Assembly: GCA_014156375.1 (NCBI GenBank)
Contig: RQJH01000003.1
Location: 124,001 to 188,000 of the forward strand
From: Enterobacteriaceae bacterium 89
GTDB lineage: Bacteria; Pseudomonadota; Gammaproteobacteria; Enterobacterales; Enterobacteriaceae
Direction: 5' to 3'
DNA: 64,000 bases
Positions within the stretch are counted from its first letter, which is position 1. Each line of letters opens with the position of its first letter. The translations under genes and the position numbers were made by a program. Positions 9,741 through 20,629 of the stretch are shown in pieces. The notes below the pieces were generated by a model. That model saw only the letters and a list, made by a program, of their open reading frames with translations, had not been told where the DNA came from and did no database searches.

Positions 9741-10757
9741 TCAAACGGTTAAAGCGTCATACCCGCGCCAGCGATAGACCGCCAGCGAAATGATCCAACA
9801 GGCGGCAAACAGGCCGATCACCATAAATCCGGCGTTGCCGAGGTTATCGTTGAGTGCGCCAACGCCATCCCACAGCCCACCGCTGAAACCGAATTTATCC
9901 ATCAGCAAACCCAGTGCTTCCAGGCCGCCGATAAACAGGGCGACCACCACGGAGGTGCCGGTGATCGTCATGTTGTAATAAAGCTTGCGCTGCGGTTTGT
10001 TGAACGCCCAGCCGTAGGCACCGACCATCAGCACGTTATCAAGCGTATCCACCAGCGCCATTCCGCTGGCAAACAGCGCCGGGAAAATCATAATGCTCCA
10101 GATCGACATTCCGCTGGAAGCGCTGGCGGCCGTCAGCCCCAGTACGCCAATCTCCGTGGCGGTGTCAAAGCCCAGGCCGAACAGGAAGCCCACCAGATAC
10201 ATGTGCCAGCTTTTGCCAATCAGGCGGAAGGTTTTGCCGAACAGCCAGCTCATGACGCCGCCAGACACAGCCGCATCGGCGTTAAACGGTTTCCCCTTTC
10301 TGAACGCCTGAAAGCTTAGCCAGACGCTGCGCAGAATAATCAGGTTTACAAAGGCCATCGCCAGCAAAAACAGGGAGGAAACGGCGGTGCCGATCAGGCT
10401 GCCGGTATCGTGAAACCAGCCCATCTTCTGTTGAAATGCCGTCGCCGTAGCGGCAATTGCCGCCGAGGCCAGCACCACAATTGATGAATGGCCGAGAGAG
10501 AACCAGGCGCCAACGCCGTACGGGCGTTTTCCCTGCTGCATCATTTTACGGGTCACCGTGTCGATAGCCGCGATATGGTCAGCGTCCACCGCGTGACGCA
10601 GGCCGTAGCCCCAGGCCAACAGGCTTGCCGCCATCAGCGCGCCGCTGTGACCAAACACCTGCCACGCCCAGCACCAGGCCAGCAGGTTGGCCAGCATCAG
10701 GCCACCCACCAGCAGCGCGGCGCGAGGTTGTTGACGTAAAAGCGTTATCAGCATCAT
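9741..10757 (-). CDS. Nickel/cobalt permease of the HoxN/HupN/NixA family
   Basis: This 338-residue integral membrane protein belongs to the one-component NiCoT family, which imports Ni2+ (or Co2+) with high affinity. The signature [17 protein letters not shown] is present near residue 55, with further family motifs [20 protein letters not shown] and [11 protein letters not shown]. About eight transmembrane segments are visible. Its ATG overlaps the hypF stop by four bases (ATGA), so it is translated as part of the hydN-hypF unit. That position strongly suggests it supplies nickel to the NiFe hydrogenase made from the neighbouring cluster. E. coli K-12 has no such gene here. Nickel rather than cobalt is inferred from context. 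Confidence 0.9.
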   Translation of the reverse strand: MMLITLLRQQPRAALLVGGLMLANLLAWCWAWQVFGHSGALMAASLLAWGYGLRHAVDADHIAAIDTVTRKMMQQGKRPYGVGAWFSLGHSSIVVLASAAIAATATAFQQKMGWFHDTGSLIGTAVSSLFLLAMAFVNLIILRSVWLSFQAFRKGKPFNADAAVSGGVMSWLFGKTFRLIGKSWHMYLVGFLFGLGFDTATEIGVLGLTAASASSGMSIWSIMIFPALFASGMALVDTLDNVLMVGAYGWAFNKPQRKLYYNMTITGTSVVVALFIGGLEALGLLMDKFGFSGGLWDGVGALNDNLGNAGFMVIGLFAACWIISLAVYRWRGYDALTV

Positions 10758-12973
10758 TGTTTGTTTCCCTTCTGCAATCGGGCAGCCGCAACAACCGCCT
10801 GCCCTAATGAAATTCCGCCGTCGCCCGCAGGTAACCGGCGCGGAAATAAAAGCTCAAAATCCGATAAATAAAAGCTCAGCCGTTCGCGCAACAAACGGTT
10901 GTGCAACACACCACCGCCGAACACTAGCGTGGATATTGCCAGGCGCTCTGCGTGATGGCGCATCACGGCGGCAAAACCCTGTGCCAGCACATCGTGAAAC
11001 GCCCACGCTTTATCCTGTGCAGGCGCAGACCAGCTTAGCCACTGCTGCCAGAAAGGTTTCATCTCCAGAGAAGCGTTAAGTGTTAGCGGGTGCGAGCCCC
11101 CCTGACTTTGCCGGGCCAGCGCCTCAAGGCGGCAGGCTGCCTCGCCTTCATAGCTGAGCTCGTCGGGCGCGCAACCCAGGCTACAGGCCACGGCATCAAA
11201 CAAACGCCCACAGGAAGAAGCCAGCGGTGCGTTAATACCGCGCTCAATTGCTCGCGCCAGAGTCTGCGTCGGAGAACCCGCGAGCGAGGGCAATGTTTGC
11301 CAGTCAGGAACAAACGCCAGGCTCTGAGCCAGCAGATTGCGCCACGGCTGACGGGCTGCTAAATCACCGCCGGGCAGCGCCACCGCAGGCAAACCTGCCA
11401 GATGTTCAAATTCACGGTAATTAACCCGCAGGCACTCACCACCCCACAGCTCGCCGTTCTCCCCCATGCCTATCCCGTCCAGCGTCAGGGCGATAACGTC
11501 CCCGCCTTCCAGCGGCCAGCCGTGTTCAGCCATACAGGCAGCTGCGTGAGCATGATGGTGAAAAACGGTTTCGTGAGTCAGACCCAGCTCTGCGCCCCAC
11601 TGCACGGAGCGATAGCCCGGATGGGCATCCGTCACCACGCGCTGCGGCGTGAAGTCATAAATGGACTGCATCAGCGCCAGCGCATTTCGCCACTGTGGTT
11701 CCACGCCTTCCTCATTCAAATCACCCAGATGCTGGCTTAGTACCGCTTCTTTGCCGCGAACCAGACAAAAGGTGTTTTTCATATCGGCACCGCAGCACAG
11801 CATCGGCGCGACGTCATCAAAGCCCGGCGGAAGCGGCAGCGCATCCGGTACAAAACCCCGTGCACGGCGCAGCACTTCGCCGCTCTCGCGCACCACGGAA
11901 TCATCCATCCGCTGCACAATTTCGCGGTTGTGCAGCAGAAAGCCGTCTGCGATTGCCGCTAAATCCGCCAGCGCCTCAGCGTTAGTGATAGCCGGAGGTT
12001 TGCCATTAAGGTTACCGGAGGTCATCACCAGCGGACGCTTTAGCGCCTGCATCAGCAAATGCTGAATCGGGTTGGAGGCCAGCATCACGCCCACTTCATC
12101 AAGCCCTGGCGCTATTTGATCGCACAAGCCTGAAACCGCGTTTTTCGCCACCAGCACCACCGGTGATGCGGGCGTATTCAGCTGTTTCTGCGCTTGTGCC
12201 GTCAGACCTTCCGCAGTCGGCAGCATCACCGCCAGCGGTTTTGCCGGACGGCGTTTTCGTGCCCGAAGCGCTGAAACTGCCGCCACATTTCCGGCATCGC
12301 AGACTAAGTGAAAACCACCCAGCCCTTTCACCGCCACAATGCCGCCACCGGCAATCATGTTTATCGCCGTCGTTAGCGCAGCTTCCCCGCTAACATGCTC
12401 ATTCCCGAACAGCCAGAAAAGCTGCGGTCCACAATCGGCACAGGCTACCGGCTGGGCGTGGAAACGACGGTCGCGCGGATCGCGATACTCTTTCTCACAG
12501 GCCGGACAGAGAGGAAACGCCGCCATCACCGTGAACGGGCGGTCATAAGGCATGGCGTTGATGATGGTGAAGCGCGGCCCGCAGTGGGTGCAGTTGATAA
12601 ACGGGTAGCGAAAACGGCGGTCGTGCGGATCGTTCATTTCCGCCAGGCAGGCCGGGCAGGTCGCGGCATCCGGCACAATCTGAGTGCTCATGCCACCTGC
12701 CCCACTTTCGCTAATCTGAAAGTCTTCCGGCAGCGTATCCCAGTAAAATGCCGCAGCCTCAACGGAGTCGATTCTGGCTAGTGGAGGACAGTGGCGCTGC
12801 AAATAAGCGACAAACTCCGCCTCTTCGCCCAGCAGATGGACCAGCACGCCTTCCCCGTCATTACTGACGTTACCGAGGCGTTTCAGCTGCTGCGCGGCCT
12901 GCCAGACAAAGGGACGAAACCCCACGCCCTGCACTTTGCCGCGAATACGTAACGCCGTGCCGTTGCTGGTCAT
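10754..12973 (-). CDS. hypF: Carbamoyltransferase HypF (hydrogenase CN-ligand synthesis)
   Basis: HypF converts carbamoyl phosphate to a carbamoyl adenylate and transfers the carbamoyl group to the C-terminal Cys of HypE, the precursor of the CN ligands of the NiFe site. The 739-residue protein starts with an acylphosphatase domain ([17 protein letters not shown]). Two zinc-finger pairs (CPAC/CTHCG and CPAC/CADCG), a YrdC-like domain and a C-terminal Kae1-like domain with [14 protein letters not shown] follow. E. coli HypF is 750 residues. It lies one base behind hydN and overlaps the nickel permease gene. Confidence 0.96.
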   Translation of the reverse strand: MTSNGTALRIRGKVQGVGFRPFVWQAAQQLKRLGNVSNDGEGVLVHLLGEEAEFVAYLQRHCPPLARIDSVEAAAFYWDTLPEDFQISESGAGGMSTQIVPDAATCPACLAEMNDPHDRRFRYPFINCTHCGPRFTIINAMPYDRPFTVMAAFPLCPACEKEYRDPRDRRFHAQPVACADCGPQLFWLFGNEHVSGEAALTTAINMIAGGGIVAVKGLGGFHLVCDAGNVAAVSALRARKRRPAKPLAVMLPTAEGLTAQAQKQLNTPASPVVLVAKNAVSGLCDQIAPGLDEVGVMLASNPIQHLLMQALKRPLVMTSGNLNGKPPAITNAEALADLAAIADGFLLHNREIVQRMDDSVVRESGEVLRRARGFVPDALPLPPGFDDVAPMLCCGADMKNTFCLVRGKEAVLSQHLGDLNEEGVEPQWRNALALMQSIYDFTPQRVVTDAHPGYRSVQWGAELGLTHETVFHHHAHAAACMAEHGWPLEGGDVIALTLDGIGMGENGELWGGECLRVNYREFEHLAGLPAVALPGGDLAARQPWRNLLAQSLAFVPDWQTLPSLAGSPTQTLARAIERGINAPLASSCGRLFDAVACSLGCAPDELSYEGEAACRLEALARQSQGGSHPLTLNASLEMKPFWQQWLSWSAPAQDKAWAFHDVLAQGFAAVMRHHAERLAISTLVFGGGVLHNRLLRERLSFYLSDFELLFPRRLPAGDGGISLGQAVVAAARLQKGNKQ

Positions 12974-12974
12974 C

Positions 12975-13502
12975 TTAAAAAACCAGTGCCGTCCGGCGAC
13001 GTTTTTCGGCGTTCATTTGCTCAAGCGCGGCGCGGTCGACGCACATCAGCGCGTATGTCGGGCAGGAAGCCACGCACGCCGGGCCTTCCTTACGGGTGTG
13101 GCACAGGTCGCATTTGTTGGCTTCGGCTTTTTCCATTTTGACTTTCATACCGAAGCCGCTGGTGCGAACCACCGGACGAACCACCACTTCCATCGCCCCA
13201 TAAGGACAGGCCACCACGCAGGTTTTGCAGCCAATGCAGCGCTCCTGCATCACGCGAACAAAGCCGTTCTCACGGGCAATTGCGCCATTCGGGCACACAT
13301 TGGCGCAAGGAGCGTCCTCACACTGACGACAGGCGGTAGCGGTAGAAATGTTCACGCCTTTGATGACGTGAATGCGGGGTAAAAAGGTCTGCGGCGTCAG
13401 CGCCGCGCAGTCCTGCTCTGGCTGATGGGCGACGGCGCAGGCCACTTCGCAGGTACGACAGCCAATACATTTGCTCGCTTCCGCGATGATGAAACGGTTC
13501 AT
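12975..13502 (-). CDS. hydN: Electron-transfer ferredoxin-like protein HydN
   Basis: HydN is a 4Fe-4S polyferredoxin associated with formate dehydrogenase H and formate hydrogenlyase. From [22 protein letters not shown] the protein is 175 residues, the same as E. coli HydN. Four cysteine clusters are visible: [35 protein letters not shown] and the C-terminal [18 protein letters not shown]. The chosen ATG at 13500-13502 has a GGAGG site upstream. It is preceded by a sigma-54 promoter and a large palindrome, consistent with FhlA control as in E. coli. Confidence 0.95.
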   Translation of the reverse strand: MNRFIIAEASKCIGCRTCEVACAVAHQPEQDCAALTPQTFLPRIHVIKGVNISTATACRQCEDAPCANVCPNGAIARENGFVRVMQERCIGCKTCVVACPYGAMEVVVRPVVRTSGFGMKVKMEKAEANKCDLCHTRKEGPACVASCPTYALMCVDRAALEQMNAEKRRRTALVF

Positions 13503-13538
13503 CCACTCCTCCGGCATTTAGCGTTAAGGGCCGGGGAT

Positions 13539-13555
13539 ATGCATTTTCCGCGCCA
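13539..13555 (-). promoter_or_regulatory. Sigma-54 promoter of hydN-hypF
   Basis: On the minus strand the sequence TGGCGCGGAAAATGCAT contains GG-N10-GC with the -24/-12 spacing of a sigma-54 promoter. It lies 37 bases upstream of the hydN ATG. Confidence 0.8.
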
Positions 13556-13594
13556 TGATTTCAAGCTTTATTTATCAATAAGTTGCATACAGCA

Positions 13595-13630
13595 AAGGCT
13601 GTCATCGTCATTAATGACGATGACAGCCTT
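13595..13630. promoter_or_regulatory. Perfect 36-base palindrome upstream of hydN, probable FhlA site
   Basis: The half AAGGCTGTCATCGTCATT is followed directly by its exact reverse complement, giving 18 bp of perfect dyad symmetry. It sits about 40-90 bases upstream of the sigma-54 promoter of hydN, the right place for an enhancer. Its GTCATC/GATGAC core recurs between hyfA and hypA. It also lies just after the ascG stop and could form a strong RNA hairpin there. The FhlA assignment is inference. Confidence 0.6.
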
Positions 13631-13636
13631 CCGTCG

Positions 13637-14659
13637 TCAGGCAAAAGGTCCGGCGGTGACGGAATCGCGCAGGATAAGCTCGCCAGGGAAGACGTGCTGA
13701 AGGTTGAACTCACCGCCATCGAGCATGAAAATCAGGCGGTTGATGGTCTCCTCAATCATCGCGGTGACCGGGATTTTGACACTTGAGAGTGCCGGAATGG
13801 TGTACGGAGCCAGCGCCACATCGTCAAAACCAATCACCGAGACGTCCAGCGGCACGCGCAATCCGCTGTCGTGAAGCTGCTTGATGGCACCAATCGCCAT
13901 GTCGTCATTGCTGGCCACCAGCGCGCTAAAGGATGCCTTACGCGCCAGCAGCGTCTGCACTGCGGCAGCGCCCGTGGCCGGGGTCCATTTTCCTTCGACA
14001 ATCAGTTCGTCACGCACTTCGACACCGTGCCCGATCAGCGCTTCTTTGTAGCCTGCCAGACGTTCTATCCCGGTCGGTGAATCCAGCGAACCGGTGATAA
14101 ACGCAATGTCCCGATGTCCCTGATGGATCAGCTGTTCCACCGCCATCTGGCTGGAAGCTTTTTGATCGGACCAGACGCAGTGGCTGCTGTTTTGCCGCAG
14201 GCGACGATTGAGCACCATAATCGGCTGCTCGTGGCCTTCGATGATCTCGTCCATTTCATCAGGCGTCAGAAAGCGCGGGTAGATGATGATCGCATCGCAG
14301 CGCAGATCGAGCAGGTACTGGATCGCCGCTCGCTCCTCTTCCGCGCTGTGCTTACCGTCAGCCAGGATTAGTTGGCGACCCTGATCTTCCGTCAGCCTTG
14401 CTGCATGAAACAGCAGTTCACTGAAGTAGACCCCGTGGTACAGCGTGTTCGTCACCACCAGCCCCAAAGTCTGGCTTTTTTTGGTCGCCAGATTGCGCGC
14501 CAGCAGATTGGGCCGATAGCCGCTTTCGGCAATCGCCTTAAACACCCGATCTTTGGTTTGCTGGCCGACATAGCCATTCCCCGACAGCACGCGGGATACG
14601 GTGGCTTTCGACACGCCAGCGCGCTTCGCCACTTCCAGCATCGTTGCCATGTTGCTCAT
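13637..14659 (-). CDS. ascG: LacI-family repressor AscG
   Basis: AscG represses the divergent beta-glucoside operon ascFB. The N-terminal helix-turn-helix reads TMLEVAKRAGVSKATVSRVLSG, followed by the hinge and a periplasmic-binding-protein-like sensor domain that would bind the sugar inducer. It aligns throughout with E. coli AscG (336 residues). Two starts are possible, at 14659 (MSNMATML) and at 14650 (MATML, matching the E. coli MTTML start); neither has a strong ribosome binding site, and the longer is given here. In E. coli K-12 this system is cryptic; here all three genes look intact. Confidence 0.93.
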   Translation of the reverse strand: MSNMATMLEVAKRAGVSKATVSRVLSGNGYVGQQTKDRVFKAIAESGYRPNLLARNLATKKSQTLGLVVTNTLYHGVYFSELLFHAARLTEDQGRQLILADGKHSAEEERAAIQYLLDLRCDAIIIYPRFLTPDEMDEIIEGHEQPIMVLNRRLRQNSSHCVWSDQKASSQMAVEQLIHQGHRDIAFITGSLDSPTGIERLAGYKEALIGHGVEVRDELIVEGKWTPATGAAAVQTLLARKASFSALVASNDDMAIGAIKQLHDSGLRVPLDVSVIGFDDVALAPYTIPALSSVKIPVTAMIEETINRLIFMLDGGEFNLQHVFPGELILRDSVTAGPFA

Positions 14660-14796
14660 CCGTCTGAAAAAAGTGTTGGCAGTGTACTTCAGGATCTGAG
14701 GATTTTCAGCACCGGCGATCGTGAGCGATCCAGATCACGAAACCGAAATAGTTCTAAAACGTCTCTTGTTTAGCCATCACGATCTCTTCATGATTT

Positions 14797-14813
14797 TGTG
14801 GAACCGGTTTCCT
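14797..14813. promoter_or_regulatory. Probable AscG operator
   Basis: TGTGGAACCGGTTTCCT contains the perfect 8-bp palindrome AACCGGTT typical of LacI-family operators, 38 bases upstream of ascF. A degenerate CRP-like site (AGCGA-N6-TCACG) lies at about 14725-14740 in the same intergenic region. Confidence 0.65.
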
Positions 14814-14850
14814 ATACAAAATTTCACCACCCTATAACTGGAAAATCCCG

Positions 14851-16296
14851 ATGTCGAAAAACTATGCCGCGCTGGCTCACGACGTAGTCGCCGCTCTGGG
14901 CGGGGCCAACAACATCACCGCCGCCACCCACTGCATGACGCGCCTGCGCTTTGTGCTGAACGATCCGAATCTTGTCGATGCCGCCACGCTTAAAGCGCTC
15001 AGCGGCGTGCTGGGCGTCGTGCGCAGCGACAATCAGTGCCAGGTGATTATTGGCAATACGGTTTCACAGGCCTACAAAGAAGTGATGGCGCTACTGCCGC
15101 TGAATATGCAGCCGCCGGTGGAAACAGGCCCGCAGAAATTGACGCTGCGCCGGATTGGCACAGGGATCCTCGATGCGCTGATCGGCACCATGTCACCGCT
15201 GATCCCGGCGATCATCGGCGGTTCAATGGTTAAGCTGCTGGCAATGGTATTGGAGATGTCCGGCGTGCTGGCAAAAGGCGCGCCGACGCTGACCATTCTG
15301 ACAGTGATTGGCGATGGCGCGTTTTTCTTCCTGCCGCTGATGGTCGCCGCCTCTGCGGCAGTGAAATTCAAAACCAACATGTCGCTGGCGATTGCCATTG
15401 CGGGTGTGCTGGTGCATCCGAGCTTTATTGAGCTGATGGCGAAAGCCGCGCAGGGCGAGCACGTCGAATTTGCTTTCATTCCGGTCACGGCGGTGAAGTA
15501 CACCTACACGGTGATCCCGGCGCTGGTGATGACCTGGTGCCTGTCGTATATCGAACGCTGGGTCGACAAAATTACCCCGGCGGTCACCAAAAACTTCCTC
15601 AAGCCGATGCTGATTGTGCTGATTGCCGCACCGCTGGCTATCCTTTTAATCGGCCCGATTGGCATCTGGATTGGTACCGCCATCTCCGCGCTGGTGTACA
15701 CCGTTCACGACTATCTGGGCTGGCTGTCGGTGGCGATCATGGGCGCGCTGTGGCCGCTGCTGGTCATGACCGGCATGCACCGCGTGTTTACTCCGACCAT
15801 CATCCAGACCATCGCCACCACTGGCAAAGAAGGCATGGTGATGCCGTCTGAAATCGGTGCCAATCTGTCGCTCGGCGGATCGTCACTGGCGGTGGCCTGG
15901 AAAACTAAAAACCCGGAACTGCGCCAGACGGCGCTGGCAGCGGCGGCTTCTGCCATTCTGGCCGGCATTTCCGAGCCCGCGCTGTACGGCGTGGCAATCC
16001 GCCTGAAACGCCCGCTGATTGCCAGCCTGATCAGCGGCTTTATCTGCGGTGCCGTGGCGGGAATTGCCGGGCTGGCGAGCCACTCGATGGCCGCGCCGGG
16101 CCTGTTCACCAGCGTCCAGTTCTTTGATCCAGCCAACCCGATGACCATCGTCTGGGTGTTTGGCGTGATGGCCTTAGCCGTGGTGCTCTCTTTTGTGCTG
16201 ACGCTGCTACTCGGCTTTGAAGATATTCCGGTAGAAGAACGCGCAGAGCAGGCGCGTAAAACGCAGGGCGTTTCGGCTACCGCACAACCGTTATAA
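14851..16296 (+). CDS. ascF: PTS beta-glucoside transporter, IIBC component
   Basis: AscF imports and phosphorylates aryl-beta-glucosides (arbutin, salicin) or cellobiose through the phosphotransferase system. The 481-residue protein has an N-terminal IIB domain with the phosphorylated Cys28 in TAATHCMTRLRF, followed by a IIC membrane domain of about ten helices (roughly 100-465). No IIA domain is attached, so it depends on the glucose IIA (Crr). E. coli AscF is of similar length and has the same neighbours. ascB follows after 12 bases. Confidence 0.94.
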   Translation: MSKNYAALAHDVVAALGGANNITAATHCMTRLRFVLNDPNLVDAATLKALSGVLGVVRSDNQCQVIIGNTVSQAYKEVMALLPLNMQPPVETGPQKLTLRRIGTGILDALIGTMSPLIPAIIGGSMVKLLAMVLEMSGVLAKGAPTLTILTVIGDGAFFFLPLMVAASAAVKFKTNMSLAIAIAGVLVHPSFIELMAKAAQGEHVEFAFIPVTAVKYTYTVIPALVMTWCLSYIERWVDKITPAVTKNFLKPMLIVLIAAPLAILLIGPIGIWIGTAISALVYTVHDYLGWLSVAIMGALWPLLVMTGMHRVFTPTIIQTIATTGKEGMVMPSEIGANLSLGGSSLAVAWKTKNPELRQTALAAAASAILAGISEPALYGVAIRLKRPLIASLISGFICGAVAGIAGLASHSMAAPGLFTSVQFFDPANPMTIVWVFGVMALAVVLSFVLTLLLGFEDIPVEERAEQARKTQGVSATAQPL

Positions 16297-17727
<1,431 letters not shown>

Positions 17728-17738
17728 TTTTCCCACTG

Positions 17739-17806
17739 CCCGGTGGCGCTTCGCTTACACGGGCCTACGAACCTGTAGGTCTGCTAAGCGAAGCGCCAGC
17801 AGGCAA
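17739..17806. repeat. REP/BIME element between ascB and hycI
   Basis: The arms TGCCCGGTGGCGCTTCGCTTA and TAAGCGAAGCGCCAGCAGGCA face each other across an inner CCTAC/GTAGG stem, between convergent genes. Confidence 0.8.
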
Positions 17807-17809
17807 AAG

Positions 17810-18265
17810 TCACAGCCGCTCAAACCCGCCGTCGCCGACCCAGCCCTCAAGCCGCTGATAAACAACCTCCACGGCGGCTTTCACTTTCTCGGTCATTGGG
17901 TAATAAAACCCGACGATATCGGGCTGAATACCCAGGAAAATCACCTCCCCGACATCTTCTTCCAACTGCTCAATCAGATAGTTAAGCGGCATATTATGGG
18001 TAGTCATCAGGAACATCTCGGCGATATCGTCCGGATCAACAATTCTGATTTCGCCCGGATCTAACCCCATATCGGTAGCATCGACTATCAGCAGGCGTTC
18101 AGGGCGCAGTTCGCGAATGGCCGCCACCTCTCTTTCCGGCGCGCTGCCACCGTCCATTACCAGCCACTCTCCTCGCGGTGCCGCAGCACAGCGCTCCGCC
18201 AGCAGCGGCCCGGCGCCGTCGTCCCCCATCATGCTATTGCCGACGCAAAGCAGTACGTTGGTCAT
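17810..18265 (-). CDS. hycI: Hydrogenase maturation protease HycI
   Basis: HycI removes a C-terminal peptide from the large hydrogenase subunit after nickel insertion. The 151-residue protein keeps the three nickel-sensing residues known for E. coli HycI: Asp16 (GDDGAG), Asp62 (VDATDMG) and His90 (TTHNMPL). In E. coli it ends the hyc operon and processes HycE. Here no hycE exists and the obvious substrate is HyfG, whose 32-residue tail after CYSCTDR resembles that of HycE. It is separated from the hyf operon by the divergent hyfR-like gene, so it must have its own promoter. Confidence 0.94.
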   Translation of the reverse strand: MTNVLLCVGNSMMGDDGAGPLLAERCAAAPRGEWLVMDGGSAPEREVAAIRELRPERLLIVDATDMGLDPGEIRIVDPDDIAEMFLMTTHNMPLNYLIEQLEEDVGEVIFLGIQPDIVGFYYPMTEKVKAAVEVVYQRLEGWVGDGGFERL

Positions 18266-18432
18266 GGATTACCTCTAATTAAATTGGTCTGAATGAGCAA
18301 ACTACCCATCGATATCAACGAATGATCCTAAAGGGGTATTTTATATTGCACGCACCGTAAGGATCCTGATCTAAAATAGCATTGCTGAATTCATCGCGAA
18401 CCCGGCAATCTTTCCCAAAACAGGCTGACAAG

Positions 18433-20130
18433 ATGAATGATGTAAAGAAGCTGAGTGGCAAGAAAATAAGAAGCATTCCCATCTCAAATACTGAGTGGAA
18501 TAATCAGTTGATTGCCATGATCAATTCCGGAATCGAACCACAGTTACTGGAATTCTTTCATCAGTTAAAAGACGAGCGCGATGAATATCGCATTCTGGTG
18601 GATATCACCAACTCGGTATTAGCCCATCTCGACAGAGAAGGACTGGTCAGCGCGATCTCTCAGGATATCCATCGTTTCTTTGCCATTCCCTCCGTGTCGA
18701 TTGCCTTCTTTGACGGCGAGCACAGCAACACTTTTCCGGTCACAGCCTGCGGCTGGTTTGAAGATAACCGCCACTATTGCCAGCAGAAAAACTATCATCT
18801 CAACCAAAGCGAGATCGTCGGCGTCCTGAAAAACAGTCAGCCGCAGGCGATTGCCTTAACGGATAAAACTCAGGATCCGCTGCTTCAGGATCTTTATGCG
18901 TCCGGCATGCAGGCGGTGCTTTTGCTGCCTCTGGCATTTAATACCCATTCACCCGGAATTTTAATTCTCGCCCATACCGATGCCAGCGCATTTACTCCAT
19001 CCGTCTGCTCCCTGCTGGGGCAAATCGCCTCACGTATCAGCATCGCGGTGGATAATGCCAACGCCTGGAATGAAATAACCCGGCTGAAAGATTCATTAAA
19101 TCAGGAAAATATCTGGCTCAATGAGCAGCTGCAAAATGCCGAAAGTCTTAACGACATCATTTTCCAGAGCCAGGTGATGAAAAACCTGCTGCGCCAGGTG
19201 GAAATGGTCGCCATGAGCGACAGCACGGTGCTGCTGCTTGGCGAAACCGGCACCGGCAAGGAGCTGATTGCGCGCGCAATCCATAAGCTAAGCCAGCGAG
19301 CGGCTAACCCGCTGGTGAAAATGAACTGCGCCGCCGTTCCTGCCAGCCTGCTCGAGAGCGATTTGTTCGGGCATGAAAAAGGCGCTTTTACCGGCGCGAC
19401 CAACACTCACATCGGCCGCTTTGAAATGGCCGACGGCGGCACGCTGTTCCTTGATGAAATTGGCGATATGCCGCTGGAGCTACAGCCCAAGCTGCTGCGC
19501 GTGTTGCAGGAGCGCGAAGTGGAGCGTCTCGGCGGCAGCCGGGTGATCCCGGTAAATGTGCGCATGATTGCTGCCACCAACCGCGATCTGCATCAGATGG
19601 TGCAGGACCGTGAGTTTCGCAGCGACCTGTTCTATCGCCTGAACGTGTTCCCTATCGTCATTCCTCCGCTGCGCGAACGCCCAGAAGATATTCCGCTGCT
19701 CGCCACCTGGTTCACGCAAAAGTTGGCGGCGCGGATGAACAAAACTATCGATACGATCCCCGCTCAGGCTTTGCAGGCCCTGTGTCGCTACCCGTGGCCC
19801 GGCAACGTGCGTGAATTGCAAAACGTCATTGAGCGCGCGGTGATCCTGACCCAGGGCAATACCCTGAATCTGCAATTAGCGGATCTGAAAATGCCTTCTG
19901 CCGCCGCTCCCGTATCGCGCCCACAGCCTGCGGCGATTAAGCTGCCGCCAATGTTTAACCCATCCGTTCCTGAAAGCGACGACGCGGAAAAAGAGAGAAT
20001 TATACAGGCGCTGAGGGAAGCGAATGGCATTGTCGCCGGGCCAAAAGGCGCGGCACAAAAACTGGGGCTGAAGCGAACGACGCTGCTGTCGAGGATGCAG
20101 CGTCTGGGGATTAGTACGCGGGAGTTATAG
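18433..20130 (+). CDS. hyfR: Second FhlA/HyfR-like sigma-54 activator, one-GAF form
   Basis: This 565-residue protein resembles E. coli HyfR and FhlA over its whole length but is about 100 residues shorter than HyfR (670) at the N-terminus. It has one GAF domain (about 50-215), an AAA+ domain with Walker A GETGTGKE at 270-277, GAFTGA at 317-322 and Walker B FLDE near 340, and a C-terminal Fis-type helix-turn-helix ending [17 protein letters not shown]. The ATG at 18433 is chosen over an in-frame TTG at 18382. In E. coli hyfR lies downstream of hyfJ on the same strand; here the gene is convergent with hyfJ. It probably activates hyf or modulates FhlA. The N-terminal sensor region of FhlA is missing, so its signal may differ. 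Confidence 0.75.
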   Translation: MNDVKKLSGKKIRSIPISNTEWNNQLIAMINSGIEPQLLEFFHQLKDERDEYRILVDITNSVLAHLDREGLVSAISQDIHRFFAIPSVSIAFFDGEHSNTFPVTACGWFEDNRHYCQQKNYHLNQSEIVGVLKNSQPQAIALTDKTQDPLLQDLYASGMQAVLLLPLAFNTHSPGILILAHTDASAFTPSVCSLLGQIASRISIAVDNANAWNEITRLKDSLNQENIWLNEQLQNAESLNDIIFQSQVMKNLLRQVEMVAMSDSTVLLLGETGTGKELIARAIHKLSQRAANPLVKMNCAAVPASLLESDLFGHEKGAFTGATNTHIGRFEMADGGTLFLDEIGDMPLELQPKLLRVLQEREVERLGGSRVIPVNVRMIAATNRDLHQMVQDREFRSDLFYRLNVFPIVIPPLRERPEDIPLLATWFTQKLAARMNKTIDTIPAQALQALCRYPWPGNVRELQNVIERAVILTQGNTLNLQLADLKMPSAAAPVSRPQPAAIKLPPMFNPSVPESDDAEKERIIQALREANGIVAGPKGAAQKLGLKRTTLLSRMQRLGISTREL

Positions 20131-20153
20131 TTCTCCCGCCTGGATCAGGGAAA

Positions 20154-20224
20154 TGCCGGATGCGGCGCTGCCTTATCCGGCCTACAAAAACCGTAGGCCT
20201 GATAAGCGAAGCGCATCAGGCAAT
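20154..20224. repeat. REP/BIME element overlapping the end of hyfJ
   Basis: TGCCGGATGCGGCGCTGCC and the facing AGCGAAGCGCATCAGGCA surround a CCGGCCTAC/GTAGGCC stem. The element lies between the converging hyfR-like gene and hyfJ and supplies the TGA stop of hyfJ (20216-20218). Confidence 0.85.
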
Positions 20225-20629
20225 CTGGCGCTTAACGATAAGATAGATCGCCGGTTCGCGTTCAATCTCCGCCAACAGCTCAATTAAACGAAGGCTCCAG
20301 CTTTTAAACGGTTCCGGCCCGTTTTTGCTCAGTTCGGACAGCGTGTTCGCCAGCAGCGAAGTATGGGTAGAATCAATGGTGATTTCCCCAAAAGTCAGCA
20401 GCCCGCGCAGCTTACGCCGCCCTTCCCCTTCCGCCAGCAGTTTCAGCCATTCGGTGTAGCCTTCCAGCGGGCACTCCAGCTCGTTCTTCAGGCAGTCGAT
20501 CATCCCGACGTGATGGCCAATCGCCAGCGAGTAGTACATCACCTGCTGGCTTTCCGCAGGCATGTCATCATCGCTGTCGACGAACTTTTGTCGCAGCGAC
20601 CAGAACGTCACTTTGCCTTGTTCACTCAC
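20216..20629 (-). CDS. hyfJ: Formate hydrogenlyase maturation protein, HyfJ/HycH family
   Basis: This 137-residue cytoplasmic protein is of the HycH/HyfJ family, thought to assist assembly of the large hydrogenase subunit and not to be part of the final complex. E. coli HyfJ is 137 and HycH 136 residues. It starts [21 protein letters not shown] and overlaps hyfI by four bases (ATGA). The last residues and the stop codon are provided by a REP element, suggesting the C-terminus tolerates change. The HyfJ name follows from its place in a hyf operon. Confidence 0.9.
   Translation of the reverse strand: MSEQGKVTFWSLRQKFVDSDDDMPAESQQVMYYSLAIGHHVGMIDCLKNELECPLEGYTEWLKLLAEGEGRRKLRGLLTFGEITIDSTHTSLLANTLSELSKNGPEPFKSWSLRLIELLAEIEREPAIYLIVKRQIA

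Noticed and set aside
14725-14740. Strong CRP site upstream of ascF
   Set aside because: Only a degenerate match (AGCGA-N6-TCACG) is visible, too weak to list as a site of its own.
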